Of a DNA stretch of 64,000 nt, positions 47,918 through 57,501 are shown piece by piece. The number at the start of each line of letters is the position of its first letter. The first letter of the stretch is position 1. Under the pieces are notes generated by a model that made no database searches, was not told where the DNA came from, and saw nothing but the letters and a program-made list of their open reading frames with translations. The translations under genes and the position numbers were made by a program. This DNA is from Achromobacter spanius (GTDB lineage: Bacteria > Pseudomonadota > Gammaproteobacteria > Burkholderiales > Burkholderiaceae_B), in assembly GCF_002812705.1 (NCBI RefSeq), contig NZ_CP025030.1, positions 5,456,001-5,520,000 of the forward strand, written 5' to 3'.

Positions 47918-48679
47918 TCAATCAAGCAAGCCCATGTTGAGGGTGCGCCGTCCGCCGAAGTCGTTGATGGCTTCGTACTGGACGGTGGGTTGAGCTGCTT
48001 GCAAGCCGGCCGCATCCGAGACCAGCGCGAAGTTCGAGGTTCCAAACGGGGCGACCATGCCGTTGTCCGCCGCGATGCTTCGTTTGCCCGACACCAGTGC
48101 GATACGCGCGAACGACACATGAAACGGCGTGGGGTTGGTGACTTCAAGCTGACGCTTTCCGCCGGTCGTGCGCACCAGTTTCCAGGTCAGCTTGTCGGGC
48201 GCGGTGGCCGCCTCGTCCGGTATGGATGCGGGCCGGAAGAAAATCTTGATACGTGTGTGAAACGAAAACAGCAGCACATTCACGGCGGACGGATCGCGCG
48301 GCGGCGTTTCAACGACGTTCAAATAAAAAAGGCTTTCCCGGTCAGAGGGAAGCGACTCTTTGGTGTAGGTGATGCGAATATTGGAGGCGCTGTTCGGTTC
48401 AATCCGCATGATGGGCGGCGTCAGCACGAACGGCACACGGATCTCGGCGGGCTGCGCGCCTTCCTTGCCGTCGTCAATCCAGTTTTGCGCAAGCACGGGC
48501 GTGCTGCCGTTGTTGCGGATGATCATGATGGAATCGCGTGCGTCGGACTTGATGACCAGGCGCGTGCCTTGCAGCACCAGTGCAGCCTGGGCGGGAACCA
48601 CCCAGGCGCACAGGACCAAGGCGAGCGATAGCACGTGCGCGAACGCATGACGGGCAAATGCCCCGGTGATCGTCGTCAT
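47918..48679 (-). CDS. Periplasmic fimbrial chaperone (first)
   Basis: A 253-residue PapD-like chaperone with signal peptide ending VVPAQA, mature ALVLQGTRLVIKSDARDSIM, and the conserved SLPSDRESLFYLNVVETPPR. It shepherds the major pilin encoded 13 bp upstream to the usher downstream. It resembles the second chaperone only in the family motifs, so the pair is diverged and probably serves different subunits. Confidence 0.92.
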   Translation of the reverse strand: MTTITGAFARHAFAHVLSLALVLCAWVVPAQAALVLQGTRLVIKSDARDSIMIIRNNGSTPVLAQNWIDDGKEGAQPAEIRVPFVLTPPIMRIEPNSASNIRITYTKESLPSDRESLFYLNVVETPPRDPSAVNVLLFSFHTRIKIFFRPASIPDEAATAPDKLTWKLVRTTGGKRQLEVTNPTPFHVSFARIALVSGKRSIAADNGMVAPFGTSNFALVSDAAGLQAAQPTVQYEAINDFGGRRTLNMGLLD

Positions 48680-48692
48680 GGCAGTGTCGCGC

Positions 48693-49280
48693 TTAGTTGT
48701 AGCGCAGCGTGTAGGTCACGTACGAATTGCCGTCACCGGTGCCCACCGTGGTGGCGGTCGGATCTTCAGGTACGTACTTCGCCGCGTAGTACAGCACCGC
48801 CTGGTTGTTCTGGACTACGGCCACTTGCGGGTTGGTATCGGTGATGCCCAGGCGGATGGGATCGGTGTTGGCGGGAGCTTCGGTGCGGTTGTTGCGGATC
48901 TGGATCTGCACGCCGGCGGCTGGGTCGCCGCCGCCCACTAGTTTCAGGTTACCCGTGACCTTATCGATGTTCTGATGGTGGGCATCGAACTGCAACCGTA
49001 CCTTGGTGTCGTTCACGCAATCAGCCGAGCCATGCACCTTGATTTCGAAGTTTCGTTCAGGCGCCGATCCGCTCACGATGTCTTCAGGGTTGACGGTGCC
49101 AAACGAAGGCACATCGGGGTTACCGGCGGCGCCGCCCGAGCTGCCAGCAACGTCGCAGGTCACGTCGCTGATTGTGCCGGAGAAGTAGACGGTACCACCC
49201 GCGGCGAAACTCGCCCCCGGGGCCAACACTGCCACTAGCAAGCCGGAGGCGGCCAGGGATGTCAGGATACTGCGCTTCAT
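48693..49280 (-). CDS. Major fimbrial subunit
   Basis: A 195-residue pilin with a signal peptide MKRSILTSLAASGLLVAVLA ending SFAAG. Mature sequence starts GTVYFSGTISDVTCDVAG, the donor-strand and Ig-like pilin pattern, with a second Cys in GSADCVND for the disulfide and a C-terminal YVTYTLRYN with the penultimate Tyr. It is first in the operon. The start at 49280 has GAGGAAA upstream. It should form the fimbrial rod. Confidence 0.9.
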   Translation of the reverse strand: MKRSILTSLAASGLLVAVLAPGASFAAGGTVYFSGTISDVTCDVAGSSGGAAGNPDVPSFGTVNPEDIVSGSAPERNFEIKVHGSADCVNDTKVRLQFDAHHQNIDKVTGNLKLVGGGDPAAGVQIQIRNNRTEAPANTDPIRLGITDTNPQVAVVQNNQAVLYYAAKYVPEDPTATTVGTGDGNSYVTYTLRYN

Positions 49281-49611
49281 GCGATTTCCTCTTTCAGGGA
49301 TAAGAATGGCGATGGCACTTCCGTGCCTTGCTAAGCGTGCTCGAATGACCCGAAAAACGACATGCGTTTGGATCATTGCGAGCCCCTGAACGATACGATT
49401 TGCGCGCGAAGAATTAACTAGGAGGATGCTTAATTGGCGCTCTTATAAATCTGATATTTCGCGCCAAAGACGAGTCTTCGGCACTAACTGTATTGCTGCA
49501 TTGCAAACCGCACTTAACACGTGCTGAGCAGCACTTTTCGAGAATATTGCTGCGACGCGCAAGCATCGCAGCACCCTTGTCTAACTGCGACAAGCACATG
49601 TCGGATGCAGG
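49281..49611. promoter_or_regulatory. Fimbrial operon upstream region
   Basis: This 331-bp AT-richer gap should hold the fimbrial promoter. No long poly-C tract of the Bordetella fim type is present. It contains GTGCTG-AG-CAGCAC followed by TTTT (49521-49538), which is terminator-like, and an 8-bp inverted repeat TGCTGCGA/TCGCAGCA (49548-49573). No coding sequence is credible. Confidence 0.5.
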
Positions 49612-50913
49612 CTAGTTAAGGCCCCCCGCCGGCACTGCGCTTACCCCGGCCTGCGGGCGCACACGCAGCCACAACAACAGGCCGCACGCCAGGGTCATCA
49701 ACTGCGATCCCACCAAGAGATAAAAGCCCGCCGAGTATGCAGCCGACCCCGGCGTGCTTTGGCTGGCCGACATCGATATGGCCGCGCCCATCATCGCCGG
49801 CATCATCCCGCCCACGATGCTGCCCACGCCGTTGACCACGCCAAAAGCGCTGCCGATGTGTTCAGGCCGCGCGTAGAACTGCATGGTGCTGGGGATGGCC
49901 GGGCTTTGCAGGCCCCAGAAAAACCCCGCCGCGGTCAGGCAGTAGATGGCGTGGTAGCGATCGTCGACGACCAGCGCCAGCGATACCGCCAGCACCACAC
50001 CCAGGCTGCCGCCCACGAAAATCAGCGGCACCCGTTCGCGGCTGATGCGGTCGATGAGCAGCCCGCCCAGCAGCACCGCCGCAATGGTTGACCATTGCGG
50101 CATCGACGCCAGCCAGCCCATGGCGCGCAGGTCAAAGCCGCGCGCTTCTTTCAGGTAGCCGGGCAGCCAGTTGCCCACGCCCCACATATAAGCCAGAAAG
50201 CTGGAGGTCAGCACGGTGATCAGGATCACGTGGCGCGTCTGCATCGCGCCGCGCACCATGGCGGGCACGCGTCGCCCCAACACCTCGCGCAGCGACAGCC
50301 TGGCGGCGCCGCGCTGCGGCTCGCTGCCCACGGGCATATGGATGCACAGCAACACCACGGGAATGCCGACCAGCAGGTTGACCAGGCCCAGCACATAGAA
50401 CGACGCCTGCCAGTCCAGATGCAGCACCAGCATCGCCACAAAGGGATAGCCCAGCGCAAAGCCCATGCCCGTGCCGCTGTTGACCAGCGAATTCGGCTTG
50501 CCGTTTTCATGGCCCTCGAACCTGGCCTTGATGTAGCAAGACGCCAGGGCAAACAGCGGCCCTTCGGACAAGCCCAGCATCAGGCGCGAGAACAGCAGCA
50601 GCCCATAGCTTTGATACAGCGGCGAGGTCATCGTGATGACACCCCACAGACACAAGCCATAGATCAGGCTACGCCGCACGCCCAGCATCGCCACGCAGAA
50701 CGGCGTCAGAATGATGGACGACAGGCCGTAGCCCACCATGAACACGGTTGCCAACATGCCTTGCGCGCCTTTGTCGACGGCGGTCAGGCCTATCTGCTTC
50801 AGAAAGTCTGGTTGCGTGATCAACACGGACAGGTTGATCCGGTCCACATAAGAGATGGTCACGATCAGGAAGATCGCGACAACGCCCAACCATCGATTGG
50901 AAGTGGTTTGCAT
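49612..50913 (-). CDS. MFS transporter, anion:cation symporter type
   Basis: A 433-residue transporter with twelve hydrophobic segments. The N-terminus (VVAIFLIVTISYVDRINLSV) and LMLGLSEGPLFALASCYIKA are typical of the ACS branch of MFS, which takes up aromatic or sugar acids. It is the last gene on the minus strand of the aromatic-catabolism cluster, after the porin, so it likely imports the substrate across the inner membrane. Confidence 0.9.
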   Translation of the reverse strand: MQTTSNRWLGVVAIFLIVTISYVDRINLSVLITQPDFLKQIGLTAVDKGAQGMLATVFMVGYGLSSIILTPFCVAMLGVRRSLIYGLCLWGVITMTSPLYQSYGLLLFSRLMLGLSEGPLFALASCYIKARFEGHENGKPNSLVNSGTGMGFALGYPFVAMLVLHLDWQASFYVLGLVNLLVGIPVVLLCIHMPVGSEPQRGAARLSLREVLGRRVPAMVRGAMQTRHVILITVLTSSFLAYMWGVGNWLPGYLKEARGFDLRAMGWLASMPQWSTIAAVLLGGLLIDRISRERVPLIFVGGSLGVVLAVSLALVVDDRYHAIYCLTAAGFFWGLQSPAIPSTMQFYARPEHIGSAFGVVNGVGSIVGGMMPAMMGAAISMSASQSTPGSAAYSAGFYLLVGSQLMTLACGLLLWLRVRPQAGVSAVPAGGLN

Positions 50914-50987
50914 GGTGACCTCGGAGATGTCAGGAATTCAGGCCGAGCGGAGGCAGGCGCGCGACGCCTGGCCCCGCCCTGCCCGCC

Positions 50988-52160
50988 TTAGAAGGAGTGA
51001 TGGATGCCGCTGGTCAGCACCGTCTGATTGCGCGTGGAAGACACACCCACGCCATTGATCGCCGCGTGTGCCAGGCCGCTACCGGCGCGCTGGTATACGG
51101 CCAGCGCGAACCACTCGGTGCGCTTTGAAAACTGGTGCACGTGGCTCAGGCTGAACAGGTCCCAATGGCCACCCGCGAACGCGCTGCGCGAATAGCCCAG
51201 GTTCAGCACCTTGCTGGGCCGATAGGTCCAGGCGGCGCCCAGGTCGGCGCTGCGCATGGCTTCGTCGCGCCCCCGATATTCCAGTTGCACACCGGTGTAC
51301 GTGGCGTTTACGCGTAATGGCAGGCTGTCGAAGCGATAGCCGGCGCCCGCCCCCCAGATGCGCTGGCGGTCCAGCACGATGGGCAGGCCCGACGTCAATG
51401 TCTGCCCGAACAGCTGGGCCACGCCGGTGCGGCGCGGCAGATCTACATGCGCGCGGTCCTTGATCAGGGTGAAGGCCAGCGCGCCCGAGAAGCCGTCTTC
51501 CTGATAGCGCGTGAAGGTGCTGAGCGTGGTGGTGCTGCGCCCCCCCCCTGCCTTCGGGGTCATCGACGCAAATCCATATTGCACGCCCACTTGCCAGGGC
51601 CGCGCTGCCGGACTCATCAGCTTGATGGCGTTGTTTGCCTGGAACGTGTTGGCCAGGTTGTCGAGGTTGCCAGGATGGAACAGGAAAAAATTGGTCAGTT
51701 GAAAGCCATTGCTGTACTTGCCGATGACGTCAAACATGAAGTCCGGCTGATGACCCAGCTGAACGCTGCCCCAGCCGTCGCTCAAGCCGAGCCAGGCATT
51801 GCGGTTGAACAGCACGCCCGGCACGATGGACGCACCGGTCTGCGTGGAAAACCCGCTTTCCAGCAGGAAGTTGGCCCGCAGCCCGTCGCCCAGGTCTTCG
51901 GAGCCGCGCAGCCCGAAGCGGTCTGGTTGCATGGTTCCCGGGTCGATACGCGCCGAACTGCCGCCCGCAATGTTGCTGACATAGCTCACGCCTTGGGTCA
52001 GGCTGCCGTACAGATGGAGGTTGCTTGCCGCGGCGGGGGCCGACGCCGTGGCGCCCAGGCTCAAGCCCAAACCCAAGCACGCGGCCACCCTGGCAGACAT
52101 CCTCGCCTTCCTGGCTGCCGCGATGCGCCATGACGGCTGACGCCGATTGATCGTTTTCAT
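50988..52160 (-). CDS. Gram-negative general porin
   Basis: A 390-residue outer-membrane porin. After a signal peptide ending APAAAS, the mature form starts NLHLYGSLTQGVSYVSNIAG, with FGLRGSEDLGDGLRANFLLE and NRNAWLGLSDGWGSVQLGHQ, all hallmarks of Burkholderiales porins; the terminal HHSF ends in Phe. It probably admits the aromatic substrate. A run of nine G (51540-51548) inside the coding sequence could switch the frame. Confidence 0.9.
   Translation of the reverse strand: MKTINRRQPSWRIAAARKARMSARVAACLGLGLSLGATASAPAAASNLHLYGSLTQGVSYVSNIAGGSSARIDPGTMQPDRFGLRGSEDLGDGLRANFLLESGFSTQTGASIVPGVLFNRNAWLGLSDGWGSVQLGHQPDFMFDVIGKYSNGFQLTNFFLFHPGNLDNLANTFQANNAIKLMSPAARPWQVGVQYGFASMTPKAGGGRSTTTLSTFTRYQEDGFSGALAFTLIKDRAHVDLPRRTGVAQLFGQTLTSGLPIVLDRQRIWGAGAGYRFDSLPLRVNATYTGVQLEYRGRDEAMRSADLGAAWTYRPSKVLNLGYSRSAFAGGHWDLFSLSHVHQFSKRTEWFALAVYQRAGSGLAHAAINGVGVSSTRNQTVLTSGIHHSF
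51540..51548 (-). repeat. G9 homopolymer within the porin gene
   Basis: Nine consecutive C on the plus strand are GGG-GGG-GGG (three Gly) in the porin frame. A loss or gain of one base would truncate the protein. Confidence 0.95.
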
Positions 52161-52214
52161 GTCTCTCCCCTATCCCCGCGTGGCGGGTTGTTATGAACTG
52201 ATATCGATGAAGCG

Positions 52215-53165
52215 CTACAAATCCAACACAAGCTCCCCGCTCAGGCACCCCGACACGCACACCATCATGCAGCGGTTGGCGGCCTGTTCGCTTTGGCTCA
52301 ATACCGAATCGCGATGCTCGGGCGTGCCGCTGAGCACGCGCGTTTCGCAACTGCCGCACACGCCCTCGCGACAGCTATGGGGTACGTCGACGCCCGCCTC
52401 CAGCAGGCAGTCCAGCAACGCGGCGCCCGACGCCACCTCAAGCGTCTTGCCCGTCTTGGCCAGCGTCACCTGATACGCCCCGCCCAAGGCCGGCGCGACG
52501 TCTTTCGCGCCAAAGCGTTCGACGTGGCAATGCGGCAGGTTCAGTAAGCCAGCAGCCGCTTCAAAGGCGTCGATCATCGGCCTCGGACCGCAGCAATAGA
52601 AATGGGCCGACGCGGGCATCGCGGCCAGAAAGCGATGCAGGTCCGGCGCGCCGCCATGGTCTTCGTCGAAATGCAGATGCGTTCGAACCCCTGGCGGCAA
52701 GCGCGCAAGAAAGGCCGCTTCGGCGCGTGACCGCGAGGCGTAGAACAATTCGACGTGTTTGCCCTGACGCAGCAGGTCTAGAAGCATGCAGAGGATGGGC
52801 GTGATGCCGATACCGCCGGCGATCAGCACGGACTGCTCGGCCGATGGGTCCAGTTCAAAGTGGTTGCGGGGCGGATCGATCAGCAACTGCTGCCCGGGCC
52901 GCAATTGCTGATGGATGTAGGCCGAGCCGCCCCGGCTGTTGCGGTCATGCAGCACGCCGACCACATAGCGGTCGCGCTGCTCGGGCGAACTACAGATTGA
53001 GTAGCTGCGCTTGATGCCGTTCGCCAGGTGCAGGTCGATATGTGCGCCGGGCGTGAAGGCTGGCAAGGCCTCGTCGTCCAACGGCGCCAGTTCCAGACTC
53101 AGGATCTGGCGCGCTTCGACCCGCATGCACAGCACGCGAACGGGGATGGGAACAGAAGGTGACAT
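52215..53165 (-). CDS. VanB/PDR-type oxygenase reductase
   Basis: A 316-residue flavoprotein. RSYSICSSPEQRDRY marks the FMN-binding domain, IAGGIGITPILCMLLDLL the NAD domain, and CREGVCGSCETRVL with a later Cys the C-terminal plant-type 2Fe-2S ferredoxin. This is the phthalate-dioxygenase reductase (VanB) architecture. It should feed electrons to the Rieske oxygenase at 59085, seven genes upstream in the same strand. Confidence 0.92.
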   Translation of the reverse strand: MSPSVPIPVRVLCMRVEARQILSLELAPLDDEALPAFTPGAHIDLHLANGIKRSYSICSSPEQRDRYVVGVLHDRNSRGGSAYIHQQLRPGQQLLIDPPRNHFELDPSAEQSVLIAGGIGITPILCMLLDLLRQGKHVELFYASRSRAEAAFLARLPPGVRTHLHFDEDHGGAPDLHRFLAAMPASAHFYCCGPRPMIDAFEAAAGLLNLPHCHVERFGAKDVAPALGGAYQVTLAKTGKTLEVASGAALLDCLLEAGVDVPHSCREGVCGSCETRVLSGTPEHRDSVLSQSEQAANRCMMVCVSGCLSGELVLDL

Positions 53166-53312
53166 CGAGCAAGGCTTCCAGGTCAGATCGGTGCCGAAAA
53201 AACGGCTGGCGGGCGATGAGTGATGGGTGATGGGCGACGGACAACGGAGGTCGGACGACAGGCGGTCGAAAGCGGGCTGCCAGCCGCTGCGCAGCCGACG
53301 TGGCCGCCCGGG

Positions 53313-54287
53313 TTAATCGGCGGGCCGGTCCGTCAGGAACTTGCCGCCTGCGCTTTCCACGTTTTTCTGGCGCCGGGTGTTGCCGTCCAGCCCGCCGTCT
53401 ATCGCCCATTCGGCGAACACGGTCGGGCCGGGTTCAAATTCGCGGGGCTGCCAGCGTTCGTCCAGGTGGTCTTCGTCGGCGTAGTACTCGATGAGTCCGC
53501 CCGCGGGGTTCTTGAAGTACCAGAAGTACGCGGACGACACGGGATGCCGGCCGGGACCCAGTTGGGTGTCCCAACCACGGCGCGCCATATGCAGGCCGCC
53601 ACCAAAGACTTCATGGATGTCGCGCACCGTGAAAGCCACATGGTTCAGGCCCGCGCGCGGTTGCGGCGGCTGCAGCAGAAACAGGTCGTGGTGCCCGCCG
53701 CTGGCGTCGCAACGCAGGAACATGCCGCGCCGGGGATAACTATCGGACACGACAAAGCCGCAATGCTCGGTGTAGAAACGCGCGGTGGCTTCCACGTCGG
53801 TGACGAAGAACACCACATGGCCGATGTCGATCGGGGTGGCCCGCTCGTAGATGGGCGCCGCCTGGTTCACGCGCGGCTTGCTGGCCCAGGTGTTCATCGC
53901 CCCGCACTCAAGCTGCACCGGCTGCCGGCGCGTGCGTGCAAAACGGATGGCCATGCCGTTGGGGTCCGTGCATGCCACCCCGTCCGGGGCGCTGCTGTAG
54001 CCGGGAGCATGCTTGAGGCGTTCGGCCAGCGTGGCCAGCATCGCGTCCGACCCCACGCCCCACACGACTTCGCGCAGCGTCGGCCCGGGTTCGATCGCGG
54101 GTGGCAAGTCCGCCGATGGTGCTTGAACCACGACGCGGCAACCATTCAAGGTGTCGAACGCCAGGCGCGACGGCGAGGCTTCCCGCAGGGCAAGCCCCCA
54201 GTCAGTAAAGAATGCACGGCAAGCGTCCAGGTCATCGACGCTATAGGTGATCTGGTCGATTCCGACGATTTTCTGGTCCATGTTCAT
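53313..54287 (-). CDS. VOC-superfamily (extradiol-type) dioxygenase
   Basis: A 324-residue two-module vicinal oxygen chelate protein. Metal ligands are likely His in DIGHVVFFV, His in AGLNHVAFT and Glu in GGLIEYYADEDHL of the C-terminal module. Enzymes of this type cleave catechol rings or act as glyoxalase-like enzymes. It overlaps the aldehyde dehydrogenase gene (ATGA). In the operon it would follow dihydrodiol dehydrogenation and open the ring. Confidence 0.82.
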   Translation of the reverse strand: MNMDQKIVGIDQITYSVDDLDACRAFFTDWGLALREASPSRLAFDTLNGCRVVVQAPSADLPPAIEPGPTLREVVWGVGSDAMLATLAERLKHAPGYSSAPDGVACTDPNGMAIRFARTRRQPVQLECGAMNTWASKPRVNQAAPIYERATPIDIGHVVFFVTDVEATARFYTEHCGFVVSDSYPRRGMFLRCDASGGHHDLFLLQPPQPRAGLNHVAFTVRDIHEVFGGGLHMARRGWDTQLGPGRHPVSSAYFWYFKNPAGGLIEYYADEDHLDERWQPREFEPGPTVFAEWAIDGGLDGNTRRQKNVESAGGKFLTDRPAD

Positions 54288-55831
54288 CTCTGCCCTTCAT
54301 CAGGCCCGCTTCCGTGATCCGCCCAGGGCAAGGGCTGCGCGTTCATTCCCCAGTAAATGCTCTTCTGCTCCATGTACTGTTGGATGCCCAGCCTGCCCTT
54401 CTCGCGGCCCAGGCCGCTGTCGCGCCAACCGCCAAACGGCGTCGATATCGAAAACTGCTTGTAGGTGTTGATCCAGACCGTGCCCGCCTGCACCTGCCGA
54501 CCGATGCGCCAGGCCTTCTTGTAGTCACGGGTCCAGATGCCCGCGGCCAGCGCATACACGCTGTCGTTGGCCTGCGCAATCAGCGCGTCCTCATCGTCGA
54601 ACGGCATGGCAACCAGCACCGGGCCGAAGATCTCTTCCTGGCAGGTACGGCTGCTGTTGCCCAGGTTTTCGATAATGGTCGGCGTGTAGAAATAGCCCTG
54701 GTCAACGCCGCGGCCCTCGGGGCGCTTGCCGCCGGTGCGGATCGTGCCGCCTTCGCTTAAGGCCAGCGCCACGTAGCGTTCTACCGTTGCGCGGTGCGCC
54801 TCGCTGATCAGCGGGCCCATTTGCGTGGCCGGGTCCGCCGGGTCGCCCACGCGCAGGCGTAGTGTGGCGTGCGTCAGCCGGTCCAGGAATTCCGCGTATA
54901 GCGGGCGCGCCACGAACAGGCGCGACCCCGCAATGCAGGACTCGCCCGACGAACTGAAAATGCCGTACAGCACCCCGTTGACGGCATGCTCGATGTCGGC
55001 ATCGGCCAGCACCATCGTGGGTGACTTGCCGCCCAGTTCCATCGACACCGGCATCATCTTGTCGGCAGCCAGGCGGGCGATCTGCTTGCCCGTGGTGGTG
55101 CCGCCCGTGAAAGACACGCGCTTGACCAGGGGATGCCGGACCAGGGCGTCGCCCAGCACCGAACCCTTGCCCGGCAACACGCTGACCATGCCGGCCGGCA
55201 CGCCCGCCTGTTCACAGATGGCCGCCAGCTCCAGCGCCATCAGCGGCGTTATCTCGGCGGGCTTGATGATGACGGCGTTGCCCGCCGCCAGCGCGGGGGC
55301 CAGCTTCTGCGCCTCGCTGGCGATGGGGGAATTCCATGGCGTGATCGCGGCGATCACACCCATGGGTTCGTGCACGCTCATCGTCAGGCAGTCGCCGCGC
55401 ATCGGTGTCAGGCCGTCTTCCAGCGTCTCGCACGCAGCCGCGTAGAACTGGAACGTGGCCGCGGCGCTGGCGACCAGGGCGCGCGTTTCGGTGATGGGCT
55501 TGCCGTTATCCAGGCGCTGCGTTTGCGCCAATTCTTCCGCCCGTTCACGAATGATTTGCGCCACGCGGTACAGCACTTGCGCGCGCTCGTGCGGATGTTT
55601 TTGTGCCCAGCCGCTGTGGCGGAAAGCATGGTCGGCGGTGTTTACCGCTTCGTCGACATCGTCCAGGTTGGCGGCGCGCAAGTGTGCGATGGCTTGCCCG
55701 GTGGCCGGGTACAGGCTGGCGTACGCCTCGCCCCGCCCGGCGCGCCAGACGCCGCCGACGCAGATGTCCAGGATGTTCTTGTCTGTCATGGCTGGGGTCC
55801 GAATGGGGGTTCCAGATAAGAGATTGCGCAT
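54284..55831 (-). CDS. Aldehyde dehydrogenase
   Basis: A 515-residue NAD(P)-dependent ALDH. Catalytic Glu is in MELGGKSPTMVL near residue 278, catalytic Cys in SSSGESCIAGSRLF near 313, and the Rossmann SFTGGTTTGKQIA is present. ITPWNSPIASEAQKLAPALA is standard. The start at 55831 uses a TGATG overlap with the ThDP gene; MTDKNILDI (55789) is an alternative that begins the conserved domain. It oxidises an aldehyde from the preceding ThDP or retro-aldol step. Confidence 0.9.
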   Translation of the reverse strand: MRNLLSGTPIRTPAMTDKNILDICVGGVWRAGRGEAYASLYPATGQAIAHLRAANLDDVDEAVNTADHAFRHSGWAQKHPHERAQVLYRVAQIIRERAEELAQTQRLDNGKPITETRALVASAAATFQFYAAACETLEDGLTPMRGDCLTMSVHEPMGVIAAITPWNSPIASEAQKLAPALAAGNAVIIKPAEITPLMALELAAICEQAGVPAGMVSVLPGKGSVLGDALVRHPLVKRVSFTGGTTTGKQIARLAADKMMPVSMELGGKSPTMVLADADIEHAVNGVLYGIFSSSGESCIAGSRLFVARPLYAEFLDRLTHATLRLRVGDPADPATQMGPLISEAHRATVERYVALALSEGGTIRTGGKRPEGRGVDQGYFYTPTIIENLGNSSRTCQEEIFGPVLVAMPFDDEDALIAQANDSVYALAAGIWTRDYKKAWRIGRQVQAGTVWINTYKQFSISTPFGGWRDSGLGREKGRLGIQQYMEQKSIYWGMNAQPLPWADHGSGPDEGQR

Positions 55832-57501
55832 CACGCCCCCACCGGCGTCTTGACTGGCGGGCCGGCGAAGACGGTCTTGAATGCGCCGATGGACAGCATG
55901 TCGACCTCGATCAGGCACGGCCCCGACTCGCGCACGGCGGTCGCCAACGCCGCGTCCATGTCCGCCACGCGCGACACGCGCACGTGCCGCAGCGCCAACG
56001 ATGCCGCCAGCGCCGCGTAATCCGGCGTATGCAGGTCCACGTAGTGGCGACGGCCGCCGTACTGGCTGTCCTGGATGTTCTTGATCACGCCATAGCCACG
56101 GTCGTTCATCAGCACGAACATCACGTCGGCCCGCTCTTGCACGGCGGTGGCCAGTTCACCCAGGTTCAGGATGAAGCCGCCATCGCCCGACAGGCAGAAC
56201 GTTTTCTTGCCCGAGCCCGTGGCGGCCGCGCCAACTGCCGCGCCGATGCTCATGGCCAGCCCCTGGCCGATGCCGCCGCCCAGCGCGTGCACGCCGGCCA
56301 AGGGGTCGAATACACGCAGGTAGCGGTTGCCCCAGGTGCTGTTGGACACGGTGACGTCGCGCACCCAATTGAAATCGCGCCCCACCTGGCGCTGCAGGCT
56401 GTCAACCAATTCACCGTAGGCGCCCAGGCCTTCGCGCAGTGCCGCGCTGGCTTGCGAGCGCGCCGTTTGCAGGTCGGACAGAAAGCCGTCTTGCACGCGC
56501 ATGCGGCCTTCCAGGCGATCGGCCAGGCCTTCCAGCGCCAGCGCGGCGTCGCCCTGCACGAAGCGCGTGTTGGCGTAGCAGCGGCCATCGGCGGCGGGGT
56601 CGGCGTCGATGCGGTAAAGGGCGCGCGGCAGGTTCAGCCGGTATTGCAGCGTTTCATTGCCGCGCAGGCGCGAGCCCACCACCAGCATGGCGTCGCAGGT
56701 TTGATAGAAGGTTTCGACAGGCGCTTGCAGGTTGAAGGCGCCCAACGAGCCGGCGTCGTCCTCGGGCAGCACACCACGGCCTTGCGTGCTGGTGACGACG
56801 CCGAACCCCATGTCGCGCAGGCGCTTCACCGCCGTGGCCGCGCCCCGCGCCCCGCCCCCCAACCACAGCATCGGCCGGCGCGCCTGGGCCAGGTCGTCGG
56901 CCAGGCGGTTCAGCGCGTCGACGTCGGGCGTCACAGGCGCGACCGGCAAGGGTTGCAGATCGTGCGGCATGGGGATCAACGCCGACTGGATATCGATAGG
57001 AATCTCGACGCTGACGGGCCCGCGCGGTGCGCACATGGCCACCTGTACGGCCTGGCGGATGACGCTTAGCGCCGTGTCGGCGTTGCGCACGCGGAACGCC
57101 GCCTTGGATATGGCCTTCAGCATCGACAACTGGTCCGGCGCTTCGTGGATGTAGGACATGCCCCGATCCAGGAATGGCGTTTCAATCTGTCCGGTCAGGT
57201 GCAGCAGCGGCGTGCCGGCGGTCCAGGCTTCAACAAGCGCGCCCGCCGCATTGCCGGCCGCGGTGCCGGTGCTGGTCAGGCACACGCCCAGCCCTCCCGT
57301 GGTACGCGCATAGGCGTCGGCCATATTGGTGGCCCCCGCTTCGCCGCGTGCCGGCACGAAGCGGATGTTGCCGCGTTCGCCCAGGGCGTCCAGGATGGGC
57401 ATGTTGTGTATGGAGATGACGCCGAACGCGGCTTTGATTCCGCATTGTTCAAGAAAGGCGGCAATGGCGTGGCCGACGGTGATACGGGGCACTTCAGGCA
57501 T
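55831..57501 (-). CDS. Thiamine-diphosphate-dependent enzyme (benzoylformate decarboxylase/acetolactate synthase type)
   Basis: A 556-residue ThDP enzyme. Glu54 in PARGEAGATNMADAYAR is the catalytic Glu; GDGGFILNLGELATA followed by MNDRGYG near residue 437-465 is the Mg-ThDP motif. The family decarboxylates 2-oxo acids or ligates aldehydes. Here it sits between an SDR and an aldehyde dehydrogenase, so a 2-oxo acid decarboxylase supplying the aldehyde is plausible. The start overlaps the SDR end by eight bases. Confidence 0.88.
   Translation of the reverse strand: MPEVPRITVGHAIAAFLEQCGIKAAFGVISIHNMPILDALGERGNIRFVPARGEAGATNMADAYARTTGGLGVCLTSTGTAAGNAAGALVEAWTAGTPLLHLTGQIETPFLDRGMSYIHEAPDQLSMLKAISKAAFRVRNADTALSVIRQAVQVAMCAPRGPVSVEIPIDIQSALIPMPHDLQPLPVAPVTPDVDALNRLADDLAQARRPMLWLGGGARGAATAVKRLRDMGFGVVTSTQGRGVLPEDDAGSLGAFNLQAPVETFYQTCDAMLVVGSRLRGNETLQYRLNLPRALYRIDADPAADGRCYANTRFVQGDAALALEGLADRLEGRMRVQDGFLSDLQTARSQASAALREGLGAYGELVDSLQRQVGRDFNWVRDVTVSNSTWGNRYLRVFDPLAGVHALGGGIGQGLAMSIGAAVGAAATGSGKKTFCLSGDGGFILNLGELATAVQERADVMFVLMNDRGYGVIKNIQDSQYGGRRHYVDLHTPDYAALAASLALRHVRVSRVADMDAALATAVRESGPCLIEVDMLSIGAFKTVFAGPPVKTPVGA

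Noticed and set aside
49281..49611. Bordetella-type phase-variable poly-C fim promoter
   Set aside because: No run of C longer than four to five bases is present upstream of the pilin gene.
55603..57069. 488-codon open frame antisense to the ThDP and aldehyde dehydrogenase genes
   Set aside because: It crosses the boundary of two well-supported genes and is Arg/His rich.
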